Of a DNA stretch of 64,000 nucleotides, positions 1 to 11,056 are shown in pieces (the stretch's first letter is position 1; every line of letters begins with the position of its first letter). The translations under genes were made by a program, and so were the position numbers. The notes beneath the pieces are model-generated. The model was not told where the DNA came from. It did no database searches and saw only the letters and a list, made by a program, of their open reading frames with translations. The DNA comes from Symsagittifera roscoffensis (Eukaryota; Xenacoelomorpha; Acoela; Convolutidae). The stretch lies in assembly GCF_963678635.1 (NCBI RefSeq), contig NC_087062.1:2292001-2356000 (forward strand). Reading direction: 5' to 3'.

Positions 1-1308
1 GTCCCAGAACTTCACTGTCTTATCCCATGAGCCGGTGACCAAACACGAGTATTGAGGCGATTGGATCCAGCGAACTGACTTAATGGGAGCTCCGTGTTCT
101 GCCACCTGGACAATCTGATTCGAAGCCAGGTCCCACACTTTCGCCTGTTTCTCACAGTCTGCCGTGAATATTTTTGTCCCATCGGCGTGCCAGCAACAGT
201 CTAGCAGCGGAGAATTCAAAACCTATAACATCGTCAACAGACAGTTGCTAGATCCAATGAAAGCAAGGAGACAAAAAAAATCAACTTTCGAGTTTCAAAG
301 TAAAAAAACTGTTAACTTATTACTATTCGAATGTCAAAGCACATGCTATCAAAAGCTGTAAAGGTGCCCCCAACATGGCATCAACATTTGCGACTTAGGT
401 TAGAAAAAAAAGAAGGTTCTTAATAATGCACTAAGCTGATGCTAGTGTAAAAAACGAACTCAATCTGAGAAAACTGAATCCGCTGGGAAATCCATTTTCG
501 AGATTAGAATTCGATTAAGTTTTTCGTGAACTTTACAGTTTTTCTGTTCGATAGTGGAGTGTGCCATTCTTCTAAAAAATGAACTGAACTTAAAAAGGAA
601 TCAAAAATCAAAACGCGAAAAATCAAATTTGAGCGTGAACAAATTTTTAAACTTTTCCTTAAAAAACAAAAAAATCCTCAGGATCTATATAGGAAACTTC
701 GTTGGGTTCATCGAATCTTAAAAAACAGAATGCACAAATCCAGCTCTCATTGTATAATTATAAAAAGGTTAAATTTCAAGTTAACTTTATTAGGAAAGCT
801 CAGGCGACAAAAAAATGAAAAGCATCATTTCTCCCCGAAAACTACAAGTGCTGCTTTCGAACAATTACCTGTAATCTGCAAACAATTTCCACACAAACTA
901 AATGATTATAGACCTATCTGGTTCTTGGACAAAATAATTATTTTGATTCATATGTTTGTAAGATGATAAAAAAGTTTGGACTCAATATTAAACACAGAAA
1001 GTAGTAAAATGACGCAGTGTAAAAATAACCTGTTCTGCTTTTGGATTTGCAGTGCCTGCTATCTGGTTAATCTCCCAACACCTCACTCTATTATCCCATG
1101 AAGTGGAGGTCAGAAAAGTAGAAGACACAGACGCCGGGGAAAAGCGAAGAGCAGTTAAGGTATCATCGGGCGGCTGATTCACAAGGAAGTCTTTCATCGG
1201 GTTCTCATTATTTCCTCCCACAGCGTTCAATCCAGATTGGGCTACTTGAGTGTTAGTATTTGTGTTTCCGAACAGTCCCGTCCCCGTTGATCCAAAAAGA
1301 GTCGACAT
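1..1308 (-). CDS. Rae1: Rae1-type mRNA export factor (WD40), 5' part, two exons
   Basis: Rae1 (Gle2) is a WD40 beta-propeller that binds nucleoporin 98 at the nuclear pore and acts in mRNA export and spindle assembly. Coding exon 1 is 1030-1308: it starts at MSTLFGS, has a Gly/Thr/Asn-rich tail, then NPMKDF and a first WD40 blade ending in VRCWE. This is the order in known Rae1 proteins (short FG-like start, NPMKD, PDD, WxNxVRCWE). The frame is open further upstream to 1392, but the family start favours the Met at 1308. The donor is CAG|GTTATT (GT at 1029-1028). Exon 2 is 1-222, with acceptor TATAG|GTT, and continues in phase with blade 2 (KVWDLASNQ) and [11 protein letters not shown] before leaving the window at a codon boundary. 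The rest lies to the left. The family assignment is from recognised motifs, not alignment. Confidence 0.9.
223..1029 (-). other. Rae1 intron 1
   Basis: An 807-bp intron between the two Rae1 exons. It is AT-rich and contains one copy (about 466-600) of a dispersed repeat that recurs three more times before 5240. No convincing coding sequence was seen. Confidence 0.75.
466..600. repeat. Dispersed repeat family A, copy 1
   Basis: Shares the core 'gctgggaaatc', 'attagaattcg' and 'tttttctgttcgata' blocks, in the same order, with copies at about 2560-2790, 4275-4560 and 5035-5235. This copy is truncated at its left side. Confidence 0.6.
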
Positions 1309-1759
1309 TAAATAACTGAAACTACACATTAAAATTGTAGCATTTTGAAAAACCTTTATGATTAGTGTAAAACCAAGATAATTAATGCACAAAATACTAA
1401 ATCGGGAAACGCCAGGCTAAATAAGTTTGAGAGAAACTCACCAACTTGGATTTACATACCACTTCAAAATTTAAACCGATAATTAAAACTTCTGCAAGAC
1501 TCGCAATTTTTGTAGTTCATCTGATTTGTACAAAACAACCAATTGACGTGCAAACAAAAACTCAATTTGAAGAAAAAACGCGTGTTGTTATCCTGCTACC
1601 GCCAGATTTTTCTCAAAAGGAAATAAGAAATATTGACAATGAAACAACAGCAAAAAAAAAGATTTCACTTGAAAATTCGCTCAGACTAAATAACAATTTC
1701 AAGACTTCTAAAACAAGGCCAATAGAAATTCGCCGAAACACAGAGCCAAAAATCACATT

Positions 1760-1909
1760 GCCAAACAGGTTATTTTTTGTGCTTTCGGAGAGCTCAGAAA
1801 TTCACTTTGCTCGACCTAAAAAAAGGTCGACAAAATTTTTTGAAAATCCGCACCCCCCCCCCCCCCCCCCCCCCCTCAAAAAAATCCTAGATCCGCCCCT
1901 GGCCAAACA
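1760..1909. mobile_element. Truncated hAT-type MITE relic with 8-bp direct repeat
   Basis: The segment 1768-1901 ends in GATCCGCCCCTG, the terminal motif of the MITE at 53737-54077, and internally shares 'gagagctc' and 'tcgacctaaaaaaagg' with it. It is flanked by identical 8-mers gccaaaca at 1760-1767 and 1902-1909. The left terminal repeat is missing, so this is an internally or terminally deleted copy. A homopolymer C tract (1854-1875) lies inside. Confidence 0.6.
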
Positions 1910-2559
1910 TACCCAAACTTGTTTGCTTCAAGTAATTTATCAATCAATATACTGTCATATGACTCGATAGAACAAAGCCTTTTTTATTAGTGTAAGAAAT
2001 AACCAAATTATGGCGGTAAGCAGAATGGTGGACAAATCGCGTAGAAAACAATTGGGCTAAGAAAAAAAATTGGAAAAAAGACTGCATTGGCCCCACCTCA
2101 CTTCACTAGCTTCAACTAACTTAAAACAGTTTTTTTATTCCACTTAACTTACAACTACTTAAAAAACATAGCCGCAAACAAATGATGGCATTATTTTTCA
2201 ACTTTTTAAAGCCGCTTTACTGCAGAGAAACAAATATATCAGCTCTTAAAAACTCTAGAGAATTTTATGATTTGCACAATTTTAACCAAATCTGTTGGGA
2301 AAATTATAATCCACGTTCGACCATAAAATCATTCAAGTTTCTTCGCGCTTTCGTAACTGGAGGGCAAAATTGGCGATATGGACCAATAAAGGATGGCAAA
2401 CAAAAAGACAGAAAATAAGACAAGAGTCGCTATGTCAAAAACAAAGCCAACAGACTGTTGAAAAGAATCGATGAACGCAAGTAAACGAAAAAAAAAATTA
2501 ACTTATTTTTTTTTAATTACAATTTTCGATTTTTTAAAGGAAAAAGGTACAGTCTTAAG

Positions 2560-2790
2560 CCTCTTTGAATTTTAAGAACAATTTATGATTGAAATTATTG
2601 GTAAAAAAGATATCAATTTGAGAAAGCTGGATCGAAAGTTTTTTGAAAATTTACGCTGGGAAATTTCAAAATGAAATCCAGAATTTTCGAAATTAGAATT
2701 CGGTCACGTTTTTGATGAAATTTATATTTTTGCTGTTCGATAGGAGAGGTTGCTTTCTTTTTAACAGAGGAAATGAATTGAACTTTGGAA
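2560..2790. repeat. Dispersed repeat family A, copy 2
   Basis: Begins with 'cttaagcctct' and runs through 'gagaaagctgga', 'cgctgggaaat', 'attagaattcg' and 'gctgttcgatag', colinear with copies 3 and 4. Confidence 0.6.
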
Positions 2791-2927
2791 CACAGAGGCA
2801 AAATTGCGCTTCTCAACATTTATGATAAAAAACTAGAAAGCAGCTAGGTCGGCAAAAAATCGGAAATGTCAAAAAAAACTGAATCTCTCAAAATGAATCA
2901 GGCTAGTTTTGAAAGAGAAACATTCCA

Positions 2928-3935
2928 AGACAATAGAATATGAAATTCGCGCCGGAAGAAAACTTACCAAGCTGTGACAAAGTATTTTGAGGCGACTAAG
3001 CCGATATAATATAGGCCGAAACCTATTAAGCCGGAAAAAAGGAAAATATACAAAGAGCCAAAAAATTCAAAAAAAATTACGACTCAAAAATTATTAAGTC
3101 CCCCACGCCAAATTTTTCTTGCTTTTTCGAAACCCGCAAAATGAAGATATCAAGCCCTATAAAACAAGTAGAAACCTATCAATCAGAAAAAAAAGTATAA
3201 AAAGCAGAAAAAATGTAGTCATAAAAAATTTGAACTGAATAGTTGCAATTCAGAACTTTTTAAAATATTTAAAAAATTCATTAAGCATCCAGCGAGCATA
3301 CGAATTACATTTCTCTTGAAACCAATCAAAATTAGAACACTGAGCCGAAAAAAATTTAAGCTGAAATCATTTTGGCAGAATGGTTTTTAAGCGAAAAAAA
3401 AATATATACTAAGTCAAGAAATTACAAACAGCAACATTCCAAGACAATAGAATGTGAAATTCGCACCAAAAGAAAACTGACCAAGCTGTGACAAAGTAAT
3501 TTGAGTCCACTAAGCCGATATAATATAGGCCGAAACCTATTAAGCCGAAAAAAAAAGAAAATATACAAAATGCCAAAAAATCTAAAAAATTTACGACTCT
3601 TAAATTATTAAGTCCCCCTCGCCATTAAAATACACAAACGCAAAAACAAACATTTTCTTGCTTTTTCGAAACCCGCAAAATGAAGATATCAAGCCGATAT
3701 AAAACAGGCAGAAACCAATCAATCAGAAAAAAGTTTAAGAAGCAGAAAAAAATGTTGTCATGAAAAATTTGAACTGAATACTTCCAACTCATTAAGCATA
3801 CGAATTATATTTCCCTTGAAACCATCAAAATCAGAACACTGAGCCAATAAAATATAAGCTGAAATCATTTTGGCAGAATGGTTTTTAAGCGAAAAAAAAA
3901 TATATACAAAGTCAAGAAATTACAAACAGCAGAAA
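2928..3935. repeat. Tandem duplication, unit about 505 bp
   Basis: Two head-to-tail copies (about 2928-3430 and 3434-3935). Each begins 'cattccaagacaatagaat', passes 'ctaagccgatataatatagg' and ends near 'aagtcaagaaattacaaacagc'. They differ by scattered substitutions and a few indels. The unit is related to the SINE-like body at 13.6-14.0 kb. Confidence 0.75.
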
Positions 3936-4083
3936 TAAACAAAACACTAAAAGCATCAACAATGTAAATTGCTTACAGCAAAAATCAATTATACGATGCG
4001 TCAACTAAGTCGACAAAACAAGCAGGCGAATAATAAGCCGAAAACTTTTTTGAAACGGTATATTTCCCGCTTGAAAAAAAAAC

Positions 4084-4158
4084 AGGTCCTGACAGATTCG
4101 AACCCAAGACCTTTTCCGTCCCAGGCGTATTGGTTACCTCTAGGACAAGGTTACCAGA
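4084..4158 (-). repeat. tRNA-derived SINE head
   Basis: On the minus strand there is an A-box-like CTAGAGGTAAC and a B box GGGTTCGAATC about 40 nt further on. Both closely match the copy at 13974-14036. The anticodon arm does not fold well, so this is a tRNA-derived repeat rather than a working tRNA gene. The SINE body extends leftwards and is colinear with that of the 14-kb copy. Confidence 0.6.
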
Positions 4159-4274
4159 AACGAAAAGAAATTTGAGTTCCTCATGAACTGAGCCAAAAGT
4201 TACCAGTTCTAAATTTTACAGTCCGTTTTTCAGTGACGCTTTTTTTAATTGAACTTTCAGAAATTGAACTTTCG

Positions 4275-4560
4275 AGTTGCAACAAAAAATGGCCTTAAGC
4301 CTCTCTTAGTTTCAAAAACAAATTGATATTGTCACTTTTTCGATAAACTAAATCAATTCGAGAAAAATGGATCGATGAGTAAATGTTTTTATTCCGCTGG
4401 GAAATCTGCAAATTAAAATCCACTTTCAAAACTGAAATCCGATCTTCTTTTTCGTGACCTCTACACTTTTTCTGTTCAATAGAGAAAATTGCATTTTTTT
4501 TACAAAAAAATTGAACTGAAATTAAAAGTAAGTCAGAAATCAAACCGCGAAAAACCACAT
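4275..4560. repeat. Dispersed repeat family A, copy 3
   Basis: The longest copy: 'ggccttaagcctctc', 'gataaactaaat', 'gagaaaaatggat', 'ccgctgggaaatctg', 'ttttctgttcaatag'. It is flanked by 'cagtccgtttttcagtgacgc', which recurs at 4759. Confidence 0.6.
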
Positions 4561-4816
4561 TTGAGCGTCATTCTATTTTCATGTCAATTTATTTTTGTTT
4601 TTATGCGTTCAATGACTCTTTTCCAACTGTCTGTTGGCTATGCTCTCAAATTGAGAAAATGTTATGAAAAAATTCGATCGTAAATTTTTCTTGAAAATCA
4701 AAAAGCTGTGATTAAATTTTATACTTAAAAATTGTAAAGCTGCTTTTTTTTTCAAAAAACAGTCCGTTTTTCAGTGACGCTTTTTCAACTGTATGTTGCT
4801 TATGATCATCGATTAA

Positions 4817-5019
4817 AAAAATGGAATGCTGAGTGCGTACAGGCATCTCACAAACCTTGCCGGTAATATAAAAGTATTAGTGACAGGTCTGCATTCACGT
4901 GGATGTTTTTAATTTGAATGCTTTTTGCCGATGTAAATGCAGATCTGTCACTAATACTTTTATATTAATACTTTTAATTAGGTTTGTGAGTCGCATATGC
5001 GCACTCGCCATTCCATTTC
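4817..5019. mobile_element. Foldback palindrome (MITE-like), arms about 85 bp
   Basis: The left arm (from 'aaatggaatg' through 'gagtgcg', 'ctcacaaacct', 'taaaagtattagtgacag' to 'tctgcatt') is repeated inverted in the right arm up to 'cattccattt'. The best 30 bp differ at two positions. The central loop is about 30 nt. I found no clear target-site duplication outside the arms. Confidence 0.75.
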
Positions 5020-5034
5020 GAATTTTAAACAAAA

Positions 5035-5235
5035 AGATATATGGCCTTAACGCTCTCCGCGTTTCAAAAGCAATTAAAAGTTGGCGCTATTTTGATAAAA
5101 ATTAAGAAAACTGGATTATTAGGAAAAATTTTTGTTCCGCTGGGAAATCTGAAAACTAAATAACATTTCCGAAACTAGAAGTCGATCACGTTTTTCGTGA
5201 CCTTTACAGTTTCGTAATTGGAGAGCGCAACGTAA
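5035..5235. repeat. Dispersed repeat family A, copy 4
   Basis: Begins 'ggccttaacgctctc' directly after the foldback and is colinear with copies 2 and 3 through 'ccgctgggaaatctg' and 'cacgtttttcgtgacc'. Confidence 0.6.
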
Positions 5236-6137
5236 TTAACTTCAAGCAGATGAAATTGATTTGATTTCAAATAGTGCATATATACCTAGAAGCATTCATG
5301 AAAGCAATAATGTGTGAATGCACTTAGTAAAATATTAGAGCATTCAAGGACTTTTCCTGAAAACAATTTTTAAAAACAATCACAACCTATATAAGAGTCT
5401 AAACTAAATTCAGTTGTAAAAAGTGACATCGCAGTATAACACGAAGTTGATATCACGCTCCGCTTTCGTAAACAATGATTTTGGGGGCTAACATCATGAC
5501 AGAAGGACCGAATGCGAATAAATGACCAAACCAATGAATTTCCAGCTTAGTTCTTTCAAATTTTCGAATAAACTCTGGTTGAGTAGCATATTTTCGGACG
5601 TTAGGTCCTTCTGGCATTTGGGATTCCCCAGTGATTTCTATCTAGTGAAAATTAAGCAGCAAGACCTCTGGGCATCCAGCGAACTTCATCTAATCTTCTG
5701 GACGAGAATTGAAAGACCTTTACTAAGACTAAGTGAGAAAAACTGGAATTTTTTTTGAAGATTACAAATTGAGAACAATAAAACGGGAAATAATAATACT
5801 TAAATTTTTAATATCAAAAGAGTCGAGGAAAACTGAGAAGGAAGATAACAAAGATTTCATTTCCATAGACAGAACTAATGATTAGTTAGCAGGGGACCAA
5901 TGAAAATCTACTATTTGGGGATGCTAGCCATCACCGTGATATAGAGTCATCATTACTCATTATTGCAACTTAAAGTTTAGGATTAATATGTTTTTAAGCC
6001 ATCGACCTTAGATTTGATTAGTTTGTTGGTATATCTTGCAAACTGTAACCATGAAGATGTGAATGTATTCAAAGACTATGAGTAGCGTGAGATACAGACG
6101 ACCCATCAAATGAAGTGGCTAGTTTGCTTCTTTCCCT

Positions 6138-9100
6138 TCAAAAAGTGATGTCGGATATCTTGCTCGTGAGTAACTTCGGCTTGTACTTGTAGATCAAGCT
6201 CAGTTGGATAGCACCCAGACCAACTCCAATTGCATTGGGTATCTAAACATATATTCCTTTTTATGTTTTATAAGTCACGTGCACACAGGTATACGAGGGG
6301 CGAATATGGGAGAGGAGGCCGTACCTCTCCCTCAATCCCTCAGGGATTCGACCCCATCAGCACCCAACGGTTCCCTCCTTTGGTACCAATTTCGGCTGAC
6401 CAACCCTAAAATTTTTCAGAAGGCGCCAGTTTATACTAACTCTGAGCTGAGGGGAAGCGCGAGCCAACAAAACGCAAAAACATCCAAAAAAATGCCCGAA
6501 TGCCAAAACGTTTTTTGCCCGAGCGTTTTTTTTAAATATCCTCCGGTGCAGAATTATTTTTGTCAATTAAGCTCGGAAACTCAATTGTATGAAGTGAAAA
6601 AAGGTCAACACTTAAAAATGCGCCCCCTCCCTCGAGAAAATCCTATATCCGCCCCTAGTTTATCGACTAAGGAAAAGACAAACTTTTAACTCTCTGGTTC
6701 AAAACTTCGAGCATTTTTTTGTTTTTTTTTTTACTGCGATATACAAACAATCTGCATGAATTCTTAACTTAGTGAAAAAATAGCTTCAAGTTCAAGCTGA
6801 CGTATTTGATCTCTTCAAAATATTTTTCTAAGTAAAACGCTCAACTGTCAAAGCAAGCGGTTCACACGAAGACATTGTCAAAAAATAGTTAACTATTTTC
6901 TAGTCATTTGGAGCACAAATTAAAAAATTGGGAAGTACTCGAGTACAAAACTAACAATGAGGTTGATGTCATCTTTCAGATAGCCATACATGGTCCACTG
7001 AAAAGCAGTTATGGCCGCAATGAGACACCACAGTAGAGACATGGACTCGGAACTCTTGGTTTGCAGCACCCGTTTGATGTCTGCCAGAGGCGATCCGAAG
7101 TTGACCACACTTGCGATGACACAGATGGCTCCGAGCACAGACAGTGCGCTGCGTAGACTGGCGGCAACAAACTTGGCGTAGACAAGGGAGGGGAAAATGA
7201 CACAGAATGATCCGAACAACTGCTGCAGCACCATCGCCTATAGCGCCAACAGAACTATTACATACAAAGGATTCAAACTTGATACTAATGTTACTCGTTT
7301 TTTACACCGTAATTCTCCGTATTGCTACAACTCGCAACGGAGAAATTAAAATTCAACCTATGCTATACAGTCATAATGAAGTTGCCAAATGAACATTTCG
7401 TTGTGCGTGTGGACCCAGTATAAAAGGGGTTCTTCACAAAAAGTCTAATTCAACAACGACTGTTTAAAACGATTTAATCCTCGAGAATCTGTTTTGTTCA
7501 CACTTTCTTTCTTCTGGTGATCTGCATGTATTTCGCCCCTCATCACGGGACTTTGTGTGTGAGATGTCAGGATCAAAATATGTGAGCGGCGAAACAGTCC
7601 ACTAAAATTAGTTGGGTTGAGTGAGCTGACCTGGTTTTTGGTGCATCTGAAGTAGATGAGGATGTAGAGACCCTCCAGCACACAGCCAGTCATGTTCACA
7701 ATGATGACTGCCTTGTCCAGCTTCAGCAGACCATACTCGCTCCACAGCATACAACTGGAACACAATTGCACTCATTCAATGTGAATAATTAATCTTCTTT
7801 GGAGGTTGCGTTAAGCCCTAAAATCATGAACACATTTGTGTAGCAGATCCGTAGCATACATTTTTCTTTTAAACTTTCAACTCCTTTCGACAGCAGGGAA
7901 TAGAAAATTGATAATGCAGTCCAGGATGCAAAAAAAGGCTGAATGTTTCAGCTATCAACTACCAAGAAACACTATCAGATTCAAATCTGTTTGAATTTCA
8001 AAAAAACTTTTGTGATTGACATATTTTTGATAAAACAAATCAATAACATTTCCTTCAAATTTGTGTCGTTTTTTCTGCGTGGTATGAAAAAGGAATGAAC
8101 GAAAAAAACTACAACTTAAGCATATTCGACAGTCGTAGTAAAACAGGCAAACTGGACTGTTTTTTTAAATGACTGGAAACAAACAAAATCATAACATCAA
8201 AAAAAATAAAAAAATTTTTTCCAAAAACTAAACATACTCGAGTAAAAAAAATTAAGCATAAATAAGCATGCTAGCTCGCTTCACTTGCTCGAAATTAGGC
8301 GAAACACCAAAAATTTCAAACCGGTTTTTCTTGACACTGGAAAATATTTTGGATTTTTTTATGTTGTTCGAATCACGACTGAAAAAACAAAGAAAAGAAC
8401 AAACCAATTCGAAACACAAGAGGCGAAGCTCGTTTTCGGAAACACAAGCGAAAAAATGGCCTAAAAATGAGACAAAAAAAACAACAAATAAAAACTTTTT
8501 TTATGTGCCGGAAACGAACCACTGGCCTCGAGTCTAAGCATCTTCGGCATGTGAGCCTGAATATCGCCAAACTATGGCCACTAAAAAAAAACAGATACAT
8601 ATATTTAATGCTAATGCAAAAAAAAATTAATTCCATTGCAACAAAACTAAACCAGATATAAAGCTATTGCTCCAAAAATGACATCAAATAGAGGAACACT
8701 CTTTTTTGCTACTTGGGTTTTTCGGCCTGGTGTCATAAAAGGATCTAACGTTAAGCTATAATTAAGGCCTATTAATCAAAAAAAAATTAAGATCTATTTT
8801 TTTTTAACTTTTTATGTTAAAAAAAGAATCTCATTTAAAAAAAAAATTCAAATTTTGTGCGAGCAGACTTACAACAGCTTATTTATGCTTATTTTAAGCC
8901 CTAAAATCATAGTTTTCAGAAAGTAACAATTTTTTTGAAGTTTTTGTTTCCCAAAATGGCGCTAAAAACTCCAAAAAAATTAAGTTACTTGCTGAAAACT
9001 AAGATTTCAGGGTTTAAATTAAGCATAAATAAGCTTTTGTAAGTCTGCTCGCACGCTTTATTCGCTCGAAATTGAAATAAAAATTTTAAACCCGTTTTTC

Positions 9101-10404
9101 TCAATACTGAGAAAACGTTTTGAAGACTTTTTAATGTCGTTCGAATCACGACTAAAAGGGCTTCAATTTGGTATGTCTATCGACCATTCCGATGATTTTT
9201 TGTGGTACCTGCGTGTACGTGGAAAACAAAAAAAGAAAAAACTATAACACACCCGACTATAAAGTTTCTCCCCATTTTTCAATGAACTCGAAAAAAAAAC
9301 AATACAAATGAAAAAAGTCAAAGACAATTTACCAGGCAAAACACCAAAAATATTATTTTATATTGTACCGAGGTATCTAAATGATGCACAAAAAGAGGAA
9401 GAAAAAAATCAGGAAAAATAAAGGAACTCAACTAAAAATGACATTTCAAACAAAAACAAATTCTTCTCGAATTTTGCTCTAGAGTACCAAAAACTTTACA
9501 ACTGAAACTATATTTTTATATTGTCTAAAACTACCTAGGGCCCCGTCTGTTAATTAAAATAGTTATCATCCAGCATTCAAACCAATATCAAACCAATTCA
9601 GTAGTTAATAAAAAATTAACCAAATGATCAAACGAAGAAAAACTTGGGCCAATAGCGCTTAATCATACTCATCAAAATAACACACCTGTACCATTTATAA
9701 ATTTCGCCAGTCTATACACAAATTTTTGAAAAGTAAAAAAGTCTAGTACTTGGTGCGGAAAGAAATCAAGTCGAACCACCAGAATAAAAAAGAACAAAAC
9801 AAAAACGACACCTAATTAAGTGACGCTTCGATTCTTTCACTGCAGCTTAAAAGGAAGATGCTTCATCGCCTTGACTTTGTTAGATTGCACTTACTTTGTG
9901 AAGAAAGCGACAAATGGGAACAATTGCACGTTTTGGGTTCCTTCTCTCATCATTTGGGTGCAGAGAGGTCTAGAAATACAAAGATGATGAAAATCTAAAA
10001 TCTATCGAGAAACTCAACGAGCAAGCTATTATCACTTTTGTAGTTCAAATAATACAATAATAGGACTGGAAAAAGATCGAAACAACATATTGATCTTAAT
10101 AGATCTACCAATAACTCCTACTTGAATCGAAATACTTGACATTTTCGGGTGAAGGTACTCATCCAAGACGGAAAGGAAAAACATTTCGCTGTCGTGACCC
10201 TGATTAAAAGCTGTATGTTAAATGTTTGTTCATTTCGCTAGGATGGCCCCCATTCGCTCGATAGGAAGATTTAAGTTTTGTCACCTGTGAGGGAGGGGGG
10301 GGGGGTTAAAGTGCAGACCAGACTCAGCTTACTTACAGGCCGGCGAGCATCATTGCTATGGTGCATATGGTGGACAACAGTCCAAACACGCTGATGAGGT
10401 CCAT
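6138..10404 (-). CDS. SWEET-family sugar transporter, complete five-exon gene
   Basis: SWEETs are seven-helix membrane uniporters built from two three-helix MtN3 repeats; they move glucose or sucrose across plasma or Golgi membranes. Coding exons: 10337-10404, 9895-9969, 7631-7754, 6956-7237, 6138-6242. All junctions are GT-AG and in phase, giving 217 residues, the usual animal length. The start MDLISVFG gives helix 1. NVQLFPF and NCMLWSEYG mark the first repeat, with the expected NxxLWxxYG signature. GSPLADIKRVLQTKSSESM with WTMYGYLKDD marks the second repeat. The last exon encodes IPNAIGVGLGAIQLSLIY, the PN-x-x-G motif of helix 7, followed by a short basic tail and TGA. The exon 4/5 junction falls just before the IPN motif. 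Substrate is not predictable from sequence. Animals usually have one or few SWEET genes. Confidence 0.92.
6296..6656. mobile_element. MITE in SWEET intron 4
   Basis: A 361-bp segment bounded by imperfect inverted termini: AGGGGCGAATATGGG on the left, and the right end reading AGGGGCGGATATAGG on the other strand. These match the termini of the 53.7-kb hAT-type MITE. The flanks do not form a clean 8-bp duplication, so the insertion is old. Confidence 0.6.
8253..8385. repeat. Dispersed repeat family B, copy 1
   Basis: In SWEET intron 2. 'aattaagcataaataagc', 'gctcgaaatt', 'ccggtttttctt' and 'gttcgaatcacgact' recur in order at 9016-9155; a diverged copy lies at 55862-56015. Confidence 0.65.
8506..8580 (-). 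repeat. Degenerate tRNA-derived repeat head
   Basis: The minus strand has a B-box-like GTGGTTCGTTTCC preceded by a long spacer and an A-box-like stretch. Spacing is wider than in a standard tRNA. The call is weak. Confidence 0.35.
8857..9054. mobile_element. Foldback palindrome in SWEET intron 2
   Basis: The left arm 'gtgcgagcagacttacaa', 'agcttatttatgctta', 'tagttttcag', 'aagtaac' is mirrored in inverted order by the right arm, ending 'gtaagtctgctcgcac'. Arms are about 90 bp with a handful of mismatches around a short centre. It is similar in architecture to, but different in sequence from, the one at 4817. Confidence 0.75.
9016..9155. repeat. Dispersed repeat family B, copy 2
   Basis: Direct repeat of 8253-8385; it includes the right arm of the foldback, so family B and the foldback share sequence. 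Confidence 0.6.
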
Positions 10405-11003
10405 GTTCTGATCAAATATCCTACAACACAAACAAAACCATTCAAAATATATGCCACAAATTCAAACACAACCGAAGCATTCAACACCCCTTGCGATAAA
10501 AACATAAACTTATCATGGTACGGTAGCCGAAAAAAAATAAGCTACTGAAGCTACTAAATAGGAAAGTGTGATGCGTTTTTCTAGAGTGTTTTTCTAGGAA
10601 GTTCAGATTGAAGAAAACATGTAAAGACTCAGAGTTGCCCAAATAAATCAACATTAGGAACAAAATGTAACAAGTTGCAACTCAACAGAATACTTAGGTA
10701 GATGCCAACTGAAGAAAAATTTTCATGCACCCTCCCTTCGAAAAATAATTTTGCCCGTCATTAGATGAAGCATGAATCGAGTCGTTGACTATGTACAAAA
10801 TAAGACTATGTACAAAAACTTGTAATTATACGAAACCTTGCAATTCAATTACTTGCACCAAAATGAATATAAAAAGCGCATTTCAAAACGATAAAAATGG
10901 CAGAATCATCAAAGAAAGTGCCTGCTACAGAGTTGAGCCGACACAAGATAGTCCAAAAATTGGAATTTTATACAGCTGAAATTTTTCAGTTCGCAAAATC
11001 TAA

Positions 11004-11056
11004 GTCCCGACCCGACTTGAAACACCGGGCCTTTGTCGTCTCAAGCATAAGTGTCA
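11004..11056 (-). repeat. tRNA-derived SINE head fragment
   Basis: The minus strand reads ATGCTTGAGACGACAAAGG then a B-box-like GTTTCAAGTC. It matches the heads at 13270-13322 and 13438-13502. Confidence 0.45.

Larger units (their letters stand above)
1309..6137. other. Intergenic, repeat-filled
   Basis: Between the Rae1 start and the SWEET stop codon, both on the minus strand. It should hold the Rae1 promoter just above 1308, but I see no clear TATA or Inr. The rest is interspersed repeats listed separately, simple A/T tracts and a C-run at 1854-1875. The short open frames here do not look like genes. Confidence 0.6.

Noticed and set aside
1446-1970. 174-codon plus-strand frame
   Set aside because: It runs through a MITE relic and a poly-C tract coding for poly-Pro; no domain, no splice context.
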